Assembly: GCA_020726505.1 (NCBI GenBank)
Contig: JAHLEZ010000002.1
Coordinates: 310,001 to 374,000, forward strand
Direction: 5' to 3'
DNA from: Leptodontidium sp. MPI-SDFR-AT-0119
Taxonomy: Eukaryota; Ascomycota; Leotiomycetes; Helotiales; Leptodontidiaceae
Length of the DNA: 64,000 bases
This document shows, piece after piece, positions 35,448 to 48,154 of this stretch. Numbering within the stretch: position 1 is the stretch's first letter; each line of letters starts with the position of its first letter. The notes beneath the pieces are model-generated. The model saw nothing but the letters and a program-made list of their open reading frames with translations. It did not search any database and had not been told where the DNA came from. The position numbers and the translations under genes are program-made.

Positions 35448-38400
35448 ATGGCATCCTCCTCCTCCTCCCCCAACATGCTTACGAAGGTATGTATGGCTTG
35501 TCCAAATTGGGCTGCAGATGTGTGCATGTATATACATTTACTGATACCTTGGTAGTTCGAGTCGAAATCCTCGAGAGCAAAGGGCATTGCCTTTCATCCC
35601 AAAAGGTAGCCCCCGCTACCCCTTGCGCGCGCATTCGCAGCTAACAATTGCCAGACCATGGATTCTCGTATCTCTTCACTCTTCGACTATTCAACTATGG
35701 GACTACCGTATGGGAACTTTGATTGACCGTTTTGAGGAGCACGATGGGCCAGTCCGAGGTGTCGACTTTCACAAGACACAGCCCCTCTTCGTTTCTGGTG
35801 GAGATGATTACAAGATCAAGGTCTGGTCATATCAGACTCGCAGATGTCTTTTTACCTTGAATGGACATTTGGATTATGTTCGCACAGTCTTCTTTCATCA
35901 TGAGCTTCCTTGGATCATTTCCAGCTCTGATGACCAGACCATCAGGATTTGGAACTGGCAGAACAGATCATTAAGTAAGTTGGGATGAGTCTCATTGTGG
36001 GAGAGGTCTGGACTAATTGGGGTTCTTAAGTTTGCACCATGACTGGACATAACCACTACACAATGTGCGCTCAATTCCATCCCAAGGACGATTTGGTAGT
36101 TTCGGCTTCGTTGGATCAATCTGTCCGTGTCTGGGATATTTCTGGCCTGCGGAAAAAGCACTCGGCTCCTACATCAATGACATTCGAAGACCAAATGTCG
36201 AGAGGAAATCAGAATCAGGCGGATATGTTTGGCAATACAGATGCTGTAGTCAAATTCGTTTTGGAGGGACATGACAGAGGCGTGAACTGGGTCGCTTTCC
36301 ACCCCACATTACCCCTTATTGTGTCCGCGGGTGACGATCGATTGGTCAAACTTTGGAGAATGAGCGAAACGAAGGCTTGGGAGGTCGATACTTGCAGAGG
36401 CCATTTCCAGAATGCGTCGGGTTGTTTATTCCATCCTCACCAGGACTTAATTTTGTCAGTGGGTGAAGATAAGACCATTCGAGTCTGGGACCTTAATAAG
36501 CGCACATCTGTTCAGTCTTTCAAGCGGGAAAATGACCGATTCTGGGTTATTGCCGCTCACCCAGAGATCAACCTTTTCGCTGCTGGACACGACAATGGAG
36601 TTATGGTCTTCAAGCTTGAACGAGAACGCCCAGCTTCAGCATTCTACCAGAACAACCTATTTTTCATCACAAAAGATAAGCAAGTTCGATCCTATGACTT
36701 CCAGAAGAATCTTGAGAGCCCAACACTGTTGACTTTGAAGAAGCTTGGCAGTCCATGGGTTCCCCCCCGGTCCTTGTCGTTCAATCCAGCAGAGCGAGCT
36801 ATCCTGGTCACTACCCCAGCAGATGGCGGCTCTTACGAGCTCATCAACTTGCCGCGAGACGGCTCTGGGGATGCTACCGACACAAAGCGAGGGCAAGGAA
36901 ATTCAGCTGTGTTTGTTGCACGCAACAGATTTGCTGTCTTCACAGCTGCCAATCAGCAAATTGATATCAAGGATCTCTCCAACTCAACGACCAAAACCAT
37001 CAAGCCACCAACCGGAACTACCGATATCTACTTCGGAGGAACTGGAAACCTTCTCCTCATCACCCCTACCGCCGTTCATCTCTACGATATTCAGCAAAAG
37101 AAAGCCACCGCTGAATTGGCTGTGAGTGGTGTTAAGTACGTTGTTTGGTCCAACGATGGATTATATGCAGCTCTCCTTAGCAAGCACAATGTCACTATCG
37201 TCACCAAGACTCTTGAACAAGTAAGCACGCTACACGAGACCATCAGAATCAAGAGCGCGACTTGGGATGATGCTGGTGTCCTTCTCTACTCGACTCTCAA
37301 CCACATCAAGTACACATTGCTCAATGGCGACAACGGCATTGTTAGAACTCTTGACCAGACAGTTTATCTTGTCCGAGTTAAGGCCCGAGCCGTCTACTGT
37401 CTCGATCGCAGTGCCAAGCCAAAGATCTTGAACATCGACCCCACAGAATATCGCTTCAAACTTGCGCTCGTCAAGCGAAACTACCAAGAGATGTTGGAAA
37501 TCATTAAGAACTCGAGTCTGGTTGGCCAAAGCATCATTTCTTACCTACAAAAGAAGGGCTATCCCGAAATCGCCTTGCAGTTTGTCCAAGATCCACAGAC
37601 AAGATTCGAACTTGCCATCGAATGTGGCAACTTGGATGTCGCTGTCGAGATGGCCAAGCAATTGGACAGACCCAAACTCTGGTCAAGACTGACTACCGAA
37701 GCTCTTGCACATGGCAACCATGAGATTGTCGAGATGTCCTACCAGAAGTTGAGACAATTTGACAAGCTCTCGTTTCTTTACCTCGCCACCGGTGATGAAG
37801 CAAAGCTCACTCGAATGGCAAAGATTGCGGAACATCGTGGCGATTTCACAGCTCGGTTTCAAAATGCCTTGTATATGGGAGATGTCACTGACCGGATAGC
37901 AATGTTCAAGGAAATCGACCTTTGTAAGTGCTATAGCCTCTAAGGGAGTAACAAGTCGCTAATTTCTTCAGATCCTCTCGCATACATGACTGCCAAAGCC
38001 CACGGCCTCGAAGAAGAATGTGAATCCATCTTGGAAGCCACGGGTCTCACAGCAGACCAAATCACACTCCCAGCCATTGGCTCGCCTCTCTCGCCTCCAA
38101 AACCCATTGTGCCCACATACAAAGCCAACTGGCCTACGAAGGCAACATCTCAGTCAACATTTGAGAAGGCGCTTCTCGGACAAGAAACATTCGATGAAGG
38201 GCCCGCAGCAGTGTCGAATGGGTTCGGGGACGACGCTGGTGATGACGAGGGTGCCACGCGTAACGGTACTCTCGTCGAAGTCGATGATGATGAGGATGCT
38301 GGCGGATGGGATATGGGCGATGATATTGTCCCTGAAGTCGAAAGTGACTTTGTCAATGTCGATAGCACTGAGGCAGGTGGCGCTGGTAGCAGCGAAGCAG

Positions 38401-39378
38401 ATCTCTGGGCACGAAACTCGCCCATTGCGGCGGATCATGTTGCCGCTGGTTCATTCGAAACTGCCATGCAGCTGCTGAACCGTCAGCTAGGTGCAGTCAA
38501 CTTTGGCCCATTAAAACCTCGATTCTTGGAAGTCTACTCTGCAACAAAGACATACCTTCCCGCCTCCAGCGGTCTCCCACCTATAATCAACTACGTCCGC
38601 CGCACCGTAGACGAGACAGATCCCCGCAAAGTTCTCCCCATCATTCCTCGAGACCTAGAGACACTAGCGAGCGTCGACTTGCAAGATGGATACAAGGCCA
38701 TGCGTAGCAACAAGCTTCAAGACGGTGCCACAATCTTCCAGGGTATCTTGCACGCTCTCCTCGTCAACGCTGTTTCCACTGCTTCAGAAGTTGAGGAAGC
38801 TAAGAAGCTCATCACAACCGCAAGCGAATACACAATCGCTATGGGTATTGAGTTGACGCGGCGGGCTCTTGGGGCTGATGACCAGGTTTCGAAGTCGCCA
38901 GAGAAGCTGAAGCGCAGTCTTGAGTTGGCTGCTTACTTCACCATTCCAAAGCTTGAAGTACCACATAGACAGATTGCCTTGACGAGTGCGATGAAGCAAG
39001 CTTTCACAAACAAAAACTACAATTCGGCATTGAGCTTCGCTAACCGAATGTTGGCCAACGGTGGGGCAGCCAAGATGCTCGATCAGGTAAGTTGCAAATC
39101 TCCATTGCCCCTTATAGATGACTAACAGATCGCAGGCCAAGAAGATAAAAGCCAACTGTGAACGCAATCCCAACGATGCTGTTGAGATTGAGTTCGACCA
39201 GTTTGCCGAATTCGACATCTGTGCTGCTTCTTACACACCCATCTACAGTGGCTCAGCATTCGAGGTCTGTGCTTTTGACGGAAGCAAATACCAGTCGAAG
39301 TACAAGGGGACTGTATGTGCGGTATGCGGCGTCTGCGAGGTTGGGAAGAACGGGAGTGGATTGAAGCTTGTGGCATGA
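35448..39378 (+). CDS. COP1: Coatomer subunit alpha (COPI)
   Basis: Alpha subunit of the COPI coat, which buds Golgi-to-ER retrograde vesicles and binds dilysine cargo through its WD40 domain. Exons: 35448-35486, 35556-35605, 35655-35974, 36031-37923, 37972-39086 and 39136-39378. The five short introns have GT-AG ends and the phases agree; total 1219 aa, the family's usual length. The N-terminus ([19 protein letters not shown]) and the WD40 array ([63 protein letters not shown]) are near-invariant family signatures. An acidic linker at about 750-830 separates the solenoid from the C-terminal epsilon-COP-binding domain, which ends with Cys pairs ([10 protein letters not shown]). Divergent from UGGT. 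Identity is firm. Confidence 0.98.
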
Positions 39379-39800
39379 GGGGACCTCTTCTTTTTGGGCA
39401 GCTAGGGTGGCCACCAAAAGAAAGACCAGACCAAATGGAGTTCGGAGAAAAGTAGATCGTAGTCATTTACTAGACTACTTCAATACTTGTTTGCATGTAA
39501 ATGGAAGTTGTTCATTGTCTGCTTTTTGGAGTCACTCGCATGTAATGAGCAATTGGTTGATGAAAAACGAATCGAACGGTGTCATCATATGCCGCAGTCC
39601 ATTTTAGTCATCTCTGTCTGTCTGAAGAGTTACGCCTGAGCGCCGGTCTAGAATACAAGCTTATTTGATGCTCCTCCATGCCATGCCACCCCCATCTAAT
39701 TGCAAGCCTCTCTGGTCATCTTTGAGATGCACAGAGGAAGGAGAGCTTCGCAATGCCATAACCATGCCAGCCAAGCAGCCAAGAGCACATCCCAGCCCTC
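39379..39800. other. Convergent 3' spacer
   Basis: 422 bp between the stops of coatomer alpha (plus) and RPN12 (minus), holding both 3' UTRs. No other feature seen. Confidence 0.5.
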
Positions 39801-40735
39801 TCATACAATCGTCTCCAACTCCCTCGCATAGCCCAAGGTATTCTCAATGGCCAGCTGACTCAACTCTTTCTCATTGCCCTGCTCATCAACACCGCTCTTC
39901 AAGTTCTGGTTTGGGAAGAAGATGCGGCCGTCGCGGATCAGCCAGCCTCTAGCCTGGGCGAACTCGATGACTGCGCCTTCGCTGTCAAGGAAGAGGAGGT
40001 TCTTGGTCGAGGAGATGGGGAGGGATGGGTAGGCTGTTTCGCTGCAGGTTGCGATCTCGGTGCGGATGTGCGTTGTGAGGATCTGTGTTTAAAACGTTAG
40101 TCGGCTGTAGCTCGATAGATAGATAGTTGTCTTGAGATGGTCTCAAGACATAGGAATTAATGAAGATCCAGAGAGTGGATGAGCAATTCAATACATACCT
40201 CGCTGAAAACACCATATTCCTCACTGGGAACCTCTCTACTAGCCATAGCCTTCCAGACCAAATCAAAGCTTCCCTCCTGTAGCCACCTCTCCAGCTTGAT
40301 CGGATAGCCCAGGTACCTATCATGCTCGACATTATTGCCACCAGGTAGTCCACCTCTCAATTCCAGACCCTCCAACTCAGTATGAAAACCCGCATAATCA
40401 CCTTGCGTGAGAAGCAACAGGAGATACAAGCCCGTAATCTTGTTCTTCTCGGTGCTAGGAGGCAGACGATCGGAAGGCAGTTCGTAGAAGGGTGTGAGCT
40501 GATGCACGTAGCGGGTGAAGGCGGCAGGATCTTTCGCACGGATGGACAGTAAAGCGCCGGTCTCGAAGACGTCGCGCGCGAGACTGAGGGTGCTACTTGG
40601 GGTCGTTGGGAGGGGCGTTAGGGATTTGAGCTTCAGGAGGGCGAGTTTGGCGGAGGAGAGGAGGGGGAGTTGCTCAGAGTAGGAGCGGCTGGATTTCAGC
40701 TTGCGCTGGATGTCTTGGAGTTCGCGTTCGGCCAT
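39801..40735 (-). CDS. RPN12: 26S proteasome regulatory subunit RPN12
   Basis: Lid subunit (PSMD8 family; CSN8/PSMD8/eIF3K PCI fold) of the 19S regulatory particle, required late in lid assembly. Exons 40199-40735 and 39801-40082. The 116-nt intron (40083-40198) has a GTATGT donor, a GACTAACG branch site and an ACACAG acceptor, phase 0. The product is 272 aa, matching the family length of about 270. Recognisable segments: FYELPSDRLPPSTEKNKITGLYLL and LQEGSFDLVWKA, the EVPSEEYGVFSE segment at the intron, and LLFLDSEGAVIEFAQARGW with a C-terminal winged helix. The start at 40735 gives MAERELQDIQ; an upstream in-frame ATG (40858) would add a non-conserved leader. Single-copy housekeeping gene. 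Confidence 0.95.
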
Positions 40736-40946
40736 TTTGGGAGGGTGGGTGGTTGTTAAGAGGTAGATGGAGGTGAGGATGAGGTTGCAGGTTGACCTTG
40801 GAGACGCGGCTGATGCGCTAAATGTCCTCGGCACGTGACAGTACTTAGAAATCATCAAGCCAGGCTTCCGATTTTCTGAACCGGATCCTGTTCACAGAAC
40901 ACAGGATAATGTCTTCCAAATGCTTATGGATTGTCGCTTGCTGAGC

Positions 40947-41483
40947 TTGTGACATTGAAATATACCGACTCGAGCAAATTTATGGTGTCCAAGCGGAATT
41001 TACCTTATTGTGTAATCCACGAGTCAGACTTCATTAAACCCAGACGAAGAGAGGCAGCTTCCTCACAGATCATTGTGCAATGTCCTCCATTTATTCTAGG
41101 ACATTACAATCCAACTAACTTGTCTTTTACCCTTTAACCCGATTTGCATGAAATCAACTTTTCGTTCAAGAATCATCCCGATCAAGATATAGCAAGATCT
41201 GGATTTCGACCCAATTCACAAATGTCGTATGTCCGGCTTGTGACATTCAAAAGGATGAAGACCTCTTGTAACTCTCATTCCCGGTCTGAATTCTACGAGG
41301 AAGAAATACACTAACTCTCTGTAGCTCTCGAACTTCACCGCTAACGTCATCACTAATCTCATCACTTCGTCGCTGGCTATTCTATCTTCAACATCAGACT
41401 TTGACCGTGTCCATAACAAGTCTACCAGAGATGAAGAGTATTGTAATGAGATTTTTCATTGTGCAAAACCAATTTGTGACATT
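40947..41483 (+). repeat. Three dispersed copies of TTGTGACATT
   Basis: Exact 10-mers at 40947-40956, 41238-41247 and 41474-41483. Each is followed by N-AAA and two are preceded by GC. The spacing is 291 and 236 bp. They lie in the upstream region of RPN12. Confidence 0.7.
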
Positions 41484-42768
41484 AAAAGCTGTGTGGAAGG
41501 CTCATTCAATTTAGAAAGACAAATGTCTTCGTTGCTGACCTTGAATGTCCCAAGATAGCGCTAGACATCAGTATGCCCAGCTCTAGACCGCTACTATTCG
41601 TCCTCCCAAATATCACCCATGTTCTTGACACATGCCTTCCGCGAAATGTATCCCTCTTTCCTTACACTGGCGAGTAAGCCTTCGCATGTACCGCGAAATC
41701 GAGTGCTTAATCAGTACTGTATCAGCAAGTTGATCCTCAGACCTGGCCAGTTATTACTTGTGCATTTGATCGCAGCCATAAGCCCCTTGATTACGAATCG
41801 TAACCGGAAGTACGCTGGGATCCGGCCAAGAACAATACTCTACGATAACTGTGGCCCAGTTGGGACTTACATATATGACATTTTTTCGCAAGCAGTGATA
41901 AATGTTACTAACCAGGCGGTCGCTGGTATAAGAATTTTTCAGAGATTTTAGTGTCCATTGCTGAGTTTGAAACTTGGAATTTGATCAGTAGAGAAAAGGA
42001 ATTAAGTGGTGGAAGATTTCGGGTGCAAGTGCCGCGCCACGAATAGGCTAGATCGTCAGCTAAAATTGCAAATGGACTAGGTCTTAAAGATAAAGCCAGC
42101 ACTGCCGCTTAGTAAATTTCAGAATAGAGCAGAAAACACTTCAAATGGAAGTGGTTGATGTAGAAGGGATGGAAGGCGGGCACAGGCGCTGTTTGTTGAT
42201 CTGGTCCTCGCTTAGTCCGGGAATCTTTGCGCTGGTTGTTTTCATTTGCCAAACCATCAAAAAAGGACCAGAGATTCGTAGGATTGTCACTTTTTTCACC
42301 TTTTGCCAAGGTCCCATTTCCTGGTTGCTAACAGCTTGTATGGTCTGTGATGAGTTTCTCCAGATCCTAAGCACTAGGTCGTTAGGTCGTGTTTGAACAG
42401 GATTATGCGCTGGCCTGTGGTTTCAGAAAACGGTAACGGCTCATTTTTGGAAGAGTCTATGGAAGAAAGAGAGTATTAAAACCTTGGTTTGAGAGAAGAG
42501 TATTTGCCGGGCAGGTGTTTCGCCTCCTGCTAAATACTGATGTTACTTTCATACATAATGTACGCAGTCAGCTCGCAACACACAGAATCACAAGAGTCAA
42601 TGTGGTTCTCGAACATGTTTCTAAAACGAGAAAATATGTAAAGACAGCAACTTTCTTTCATTGACCTATCAAGAAGGTATTGGTGTAATGATTCGTCGCT
42701 CACCCAGCTTCATTTACAAATCTATTGTGTTCACAAGTAGTAGTTTCTTTTCGCACCAGCGTTGTGAT

Positions 42769-42833
42769 GCCTCGGGGAGTCAGTGAGATCTAGTGTGTTG
42801 TGCAGGATCTACCTGACTCCCACTCAACGAGGC
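42769..42833. other. Imperfect hairpin
   Basis: Arms: GCCTCG pairs with CGAGGC (6 bp), then a 6-nt bulge on the 3' side (42822-42827), then GGGAGTCAG pairs with CTGACTCCC (9 bp), then a 2x2 internal loop, AGATC with GATCT (5 bp) and a loop of roughly 14 nt. It could fold in RNA from either strand. The nature is unknown. Confidence 0.7.
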
Positions 42834-43282
42834 GCGCACCCTTTTATTCATTCTCCGCTGAACCTCCTTGCGGGGCTTTTGTCGGAATCATTCGCTCGGC
42901 GCAAACTGCCACACTATTAGTTGGTTAAGTGGTGTGGTGGACAGACGATTCTTATAAGAGACCATGACATGCTAGGGTGGGATTTAAACTCAGTTTCGAG
43001 CAGGTCAACAACATTCGGTGGGGTAATATCTTCTCAATCTTCGAGCTATCGCTAGATTAGCAAGCAAATGGGTATCAGTATGTAGCGCCACTACTCTTTC
43101 CTCCAGTTAGTAAGATCTCACACACTCCACCCATCTCAACATAAATAGCAAGATCATCTAGCACACCACATCCACATCAACAACAAAGCAAATACATCCA
43201 GCCTTCTAAGCTCATCACCATCTCATTCCCTTCCACCCATCATAATCCACAAGCAAAATCCCACCACAATTGCACCGACCAC

Positions 43283-44431
43283 CTAATAAACATCCCCCTC
43301 AATCCCCGCCTTGTCCCAAATATCCTCTTTGGACATACCATCTCTCAAGACACCCTCTAGATTCTCAAACGCCCTCCTGCGTATAAGTCTCTTGTTACCC
43401 CAATACTTTAGATCTTTCTCTACCTTCTCTACTTCCTCCGTAGTAACAGTCTTGACGATGCCCTCTTTCAAACCCCGCAATTTCTCGCTTTTGGCTTGGT
43501 TCTCGGAACGGATTCTTTCGACGTCAGAGGCGAGTTCGAAGGTGGTGGGTGCGGAACGGAGGGTGCTGAGCTTGATGGTGTGGGTTTTGAGAGTTGATTT
43601 TAGGGAGGGGATGGTGTCGCGAAGGGTGGTGATTGAGATATCCATGGCAGCAAGTTCTTCGGGAGAAGCAGAATCTGCGGGATCCTATGGTCGAGTTAGA
43701 CAGGCATCCTCGTGTCGCAGGAGATAAGTAGAAGTACTTGGATAGACCAGAAGACCCACTGGCCACCTGTTCCACTCTTGGATGCTTTGCCTTTGATTTG
43801 ACCGTTCTGCTCCATCTCCTTGAGGAGTTTGTCGGCTACGGTCTTGGTGACCTGCATACATCTCATCAGTCTATGTCACACACCAGTAAACCATCCATCT
43901 GACCCGACGCGTGATTATGCAAAGCAACTATATCTCGGGAGAGCGTACGAAGAGAAAGGGACGACATACCTTGCCATGCAAATTCAAACTGACCTCAGTA
44001 GCACTATACGGTCTATTCTGCATCTTCAAATACGCCGCAATGAGCTCCATAGCCTCCTCACCCGTAACAGGCTTAACCTTCTCCTTCCCATCTTTCCCCT
44101 CTGTCTTTCCTCCTCCCTCTCCTTTGGTGCCTTCACTCCTCCCTATCTTCCCACCCACTTTCCCCTCACCATCCTCACCCTTGGCAGCCGCACCATCTTT
44201 CTCCTTGTCCTTCTTTACAGCAGCCTTGCTCTTCTCCTTAACAACCCCGCCCTCAGAATCAAATTTCTCTTTCTCCTTCTTAACAGCCTTCGGCTTGGCT
44301 ACTTTCGGTTTGTCGCTCTTGGGAGCTTTCTCGACTTTGGCTTTTTCGGTCTTGGGCTTGAGGACGGAGGGGAGGTCGGTGGAGGTCGTTGATGCAGCGT
44401 CGTCGTCTGCTTTGGGCTTGCGGGGCGCCAT
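43283..44431 (-). CDS. HOP2: Homologous-pairing protein 2 (HOP2/PSMC3IP)
   Basis: Meiotic recombination factor: with MND1 it stimulates Dmc1/Rad51 strand invasion on chromatin. Exons 43970-44431, 43738-43851 and 43283-43684; introns 43852-43969 and 43685-43737 are phase 0, giving 325 aa. Residues 122-192 form the TBPIP winged helix (AAYLKMQNRPYSATEVSLNLHGKVTKT...GGQWVFWS). A coiled coil follows at about 200-270 (LRDTIPSLKSTLKTHTIKL...), then a C-terminal helical region (KYWGNKRLIRRRAFENLEGV). The first 120 residues are an unusually long Lys/Glu/Gly extension that most Hop2 proteins lack, making this about 100 residues longer than typical. Donor and acceptor motifs are clear. Identity is firm, the N-terminal start less so. 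Confidence 0.92.
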
Positions 44432-44982
44432 TTGGAGGGCAGATAGGTAGGTAGGTGGGTTGTAGGCGGTGGATGTTGAAATGGGAGAGGAGGCGTGTTG
44501 GCTGCTGATACAACAATGGTGGATGGAAGATTGAGATGGAAGATCTTGATGTGAAGTGCTGACAGAGACTATGGTATGGAGATGTTGAAGGGTTTACCTG
44601 AACGAGGCTGGGAGAACGAGCATCTGGAAGTGAATCTCCAACTTGGATGTTCCACATTGGGAAGGAGCAGAAAAGTGGAGACGTATTGGCTACATCACGT
44701 GTCGTGACCAAACCAGCACGACGAAAATGGAAGTCGCGATCGACTGACCTCGAAAGCAGAGGAGAACATAAAGAACACATTTTTGGGTATCATTCTAGGT
44801 ACTCAGTAGTGTATATGCAGGAGCCCATCAGCTCCCAAGTTTACGAAAATGTAAATGCGTTTAGAACAAGACAAATACCAAACGCCAACAAATGCTCGCT
44901 GCATCAGGTCATCAGTTGCATGCAATTCTCCATCAAATTCTCAGTCAATCAGTCCTGTGTGAAGAGAAGAAAATCCACCGCT
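44432..44982. other. Intergenic spacer (HOP2 promoter side)
   Basis: 551 bp between the HOP2 start and the inferred last exon of the SKT5-like gene. No gene seen. Confidence 0.45.
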
Positions 44983-47900
44983 CTAAATGAATGGCTGAGA
45001 TTACATAACAATCTGTCTGGGGTTAGAGACGAGCGTTGAGCGAGAGGGCCGGGGGAACTTACACAATCGCTCTCGTTCTTCCCGGCTGGGATACCCATTT
45101 CCTCGAATGTGCTTGGCCCGGTCTTCTTCGGAGGAGGGTGAGATCCTTGCGAAGTCGCTGGTGGTCCTGCAGATGGTGGACCGGAGGGTGCGGCTGAGGG
45201 AGGTCTGGAATTTGATTGTTGCGAGGACATGGTGTGTTGTGGAGGACGTTGAGATTGACGACCGGCTTGAGAATCAGGTCGGTGTTGCTGTTGCTGTTGG
45301 GGATAAGGTTGGGGTGAAGATTGCTTGTAATGAGGACTCATAGCGGGTGGGCTCATCATAGCCTGGTTACTTCCAGCTGGTGGACCAGACTGCATCGAGC
45401 TGAGTCGCGCAGGTCTATCGTAGTGATTTGCAGCTGGGTCACGTCTTGGTGGAACCCCTTGTTGCGGACTAGGACCTCCATAAGGTGGGTAGCCTGGACT
45501 GGTCTGTGGTTGAGTGGGTTGTGGCTTATTAATGTTTGGCGGAAGTGGCTTTTGAAGCTTGCTTTGTCCCTGATCGAAGCTCATGGGACGTCCCAAGTCA
45601 ACTTGTGGAAGAGTTGGTGCTTGATTGGCGAACTTATTCGGGACCTGTGGCTCCCATCCACCTGATGCTACACGGCCACCAGGCGGATTACTACCCCTAC
45701 CTCCAGGTGGTAAAGCGGGCAGATGCATGTTGCCCATACTCGTAGCTGGTCGTGATGGTTCAGCTGGTCTGAGACCACCCTGGCCGAATGATTCTGTATT
45801 CGCATGAGCTACAGGTCGGATGCCAAATGCAGAAGATGGTCTGTCTGCTTGAGGTCCTCCGCTAGAAGTAGGCCGTAATCCTTGGTTCGGGGCGTGACTA
45901 TATCTACCCATATGAGCCATATCATCTTCTGGATAAGGTGCTGCTGAGACAGGCCTTGGAGGTGGCACATTCTTGACAGTCCGCAGCGGAGCAACTGAAC
46001 TGTACGAGTTTCTGGGCTCCGGCATATCTACTCGTTCTTCGTGCATTGCCGGCATTGGAGCTGGCTTTTGCTTGAATCGATCTGGTCTACCACCCCGCTG
46101 AGAGCCATACTGGGACTTGATCCTCGAGATTGCAACCTGCTCGTGATCCTTCTTCGTCAAAGCACCGTTCTTCTTGATGCTGTCGATTCTGCCCAGAGCA
46201 TCCTTGTTGCCGTGTTCCGAGGCCTTGGTGTACCACATTTCAGACTCTCGCAAGTCTGATTGCACATACATGCCAATCTCGTAAAAGTAGCCCATAGCAA
46301 ACTCAGCAGTTGGTAATTTGGCTTCAGCTGCACGCTTGGCATACGCGAAAGCCAGCTCTTCGTTCTTCTCGAAAATCCCTTCATAACCGCAGAGGAACCA
46401 TTTACTAATAGCCATTTCCGCTTCAGCCTCTCCCTGTCGAGCAGCCAGAGCATTGTAATGCATCGAAAGAGCCGGCTCAAATTCGCACCCCAGCTGGCAA
46501 AGTTCATACGCCTGTGCCATCTTGAGTTGAGCCTTCGCAAATCCAAGATAAGCCGCCTTCTCGATGAACATCTTGGCATCATTCAAATCAAATTCCAAGA
46601 ATTGCTCTGGGACTATGATGTTGGGCAACTCTCTGGCAAGCAACATTCCGTAAACGTAGGCACCTTGGGGAGCATTCTCATCTGCGGTATCTGCTGCAAA
46701 CCGAATCAAATCCACCCCGTGTCGATAATCCTGTGGCGTACCGTGTTGACCCAACAGAGTCATCATCCCCAATCGGTAGTTTGATGCAGAATCTCTCATT
46801 GCCACGCCCTTCTGGTAATGTTCCACGGCCTTTACCGAGTTGTTCGAATTCTCGTATTGCATACCTATCCGGTATTCGGCTCTGGCGTATCCCTTGTCTG
46901 CAGCTCTCTTGTATCCCAAAAATGCCTCTTTCTTATCCACTCTATATCCAAACTTCCCAAATTCAAGCCACATGCTCTTCATAAATTCGGCCTTGGGGTG
47001 GTGTTGGTCGGCCAGAAATCGGACAATATTCAATGCGTCTTCCCGTAGCTGATGCTCAACTTTTGGAGTTATGGATCTTGTAGTTTGTCCCTCTGGCTGT
47101 TGTCGAATCGCACTCTGGCTCGCAACCTCAACCCACGATAGCGCATCTTGAGCCCAAGCCAACTGCATTTCTGGATCCGTAGATTTCAAGACCAAAGTTC
47201 TCGCCCTCTCCAATACCTCCTCCTTATCCTCATCCGAGAGCGGGACATTCTGCCCTGGGTTCCGCAACTTCGGGAACGGGCTGAATTTGGGCGAATCTTG
47301 AGGGCCGTACTGTTGATAATCTCTATTGATGTTCTGGTACGCCGAAGCATTTGTATGCTCATAGCTCGCAGTAAAGCCCGGTCCGCCACTCGCCCGCGGA
47401 TTTTGTGATGTTCGATTCGAGTACTGCATATCGGGATAAGTGGGGGATTGCATAGAGGAGACTGTCGATGAGGCGCTCATTCGGTTTGGGGGGTTTCGTG
47501 CCTCCAGCTCGAGATGCGCCAGTCCTTCTTGCATGTTCGAGGGCACTTCGGGCATGATTCTCGTGGGCGTAGGAGAGATCACTTCAGGCATAAAGAAGTC
47601 GTCATTCTGGGATGGGTAGAAGGTCGCCTGCATGGGTTTCTGCAGATAGTTGCGGTCCTCCATGTTGGCGTATTGTGGGTGGTGGGCTTGAGCCTGGGCT
47701 TGTTGATACTGGTACTCGCCGTACTGTGGTTGTTGTGCTGTTCGGAATCAAGATGTCAGAAGAGCGGTTTTTTTCTTTCTCAGACAATGTGAAGCTGCGA
47801 AGAAGCTGGATTCTTTGTGCGCTTGGACGAAGGGCGAAGAGGGGGATGGGAGGGAGAGCGTCGTAATCAAAATGAGCAACCCGCCGAGACAATTCGGGAA

Positions 47901-48154
47901 CGGGCTGTGAATAATGTCTGAGGGATGAAGTTGAAGGAAAAGAAGTCATGAAATCAGAGAGCGACAATGTAAGGAGGGGGCGTGGTGGGAGGTTCATACG
48001 TACAGTACCGCTGTTCTTGGATTTGAGGTTGCTCGTAACCATAACCCTGGTGCTGCTGCCCCTGATTCCAACCATGGCCATGGCCGCCCCGCGCATAATC
48101 GTTGCCGCCGCCGGCATAAGTGTTGCGACCGTGATCCGCGTAGCCGTTCGACAT
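44983..48154 (-). CDS. SKT5: SKT5/Chs4-like chitin synthase regulator, Sel1 repeats
   Basis: Activator of a class IV-type chitin synthase at the plasma membrane and septum. Exons 48004-48154, 45063-47737 and 44983-44994, with introns 47738-48003 (266 nt) and 44995-45062; 945 aa. N-terminus: Gly/Gln/Tyr-rich (MSNGYADHGRN..., then a QQ/QA tract). Residues about 280-595 hold tandem Sel1-like repeats (AFLGYKRAADKGYARAEYRIG, AVEHYQKGVAMRDSASNYRLG, AFAYAKRAAEAKLPTAEFAMG, SEMWYTKASEHGNKDALGRI). A long Pro/Gln/Ser-rich tail closes with TFEEMGIPAGKNESDC. The family usually ends in a CaaX box. If the last intron is as drawn, the end reads CPFI, which would fit prenylation; this final splice is an inference. 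The first exon rests on splice consensus and phase. Confidence 0.9.

Larger units (their letters stand above)
40736..43282. other. Long intergenic region
   Basis: 2.5 kb without a supported gene. It contains three copies of a GCTTGTGACATTNAAA-like motif (40945-41486) and a long imperfect hairpin at 42769-42833. The minus ORF at 42109-42309 looks faintly protein-like but has no ATG. Confidence 0.45.

Noticed and set aside
42109..42309. 66-codon minus ORF
   Set aside because: Starts with TTG and has no ATG of its own; no supporting exon found.
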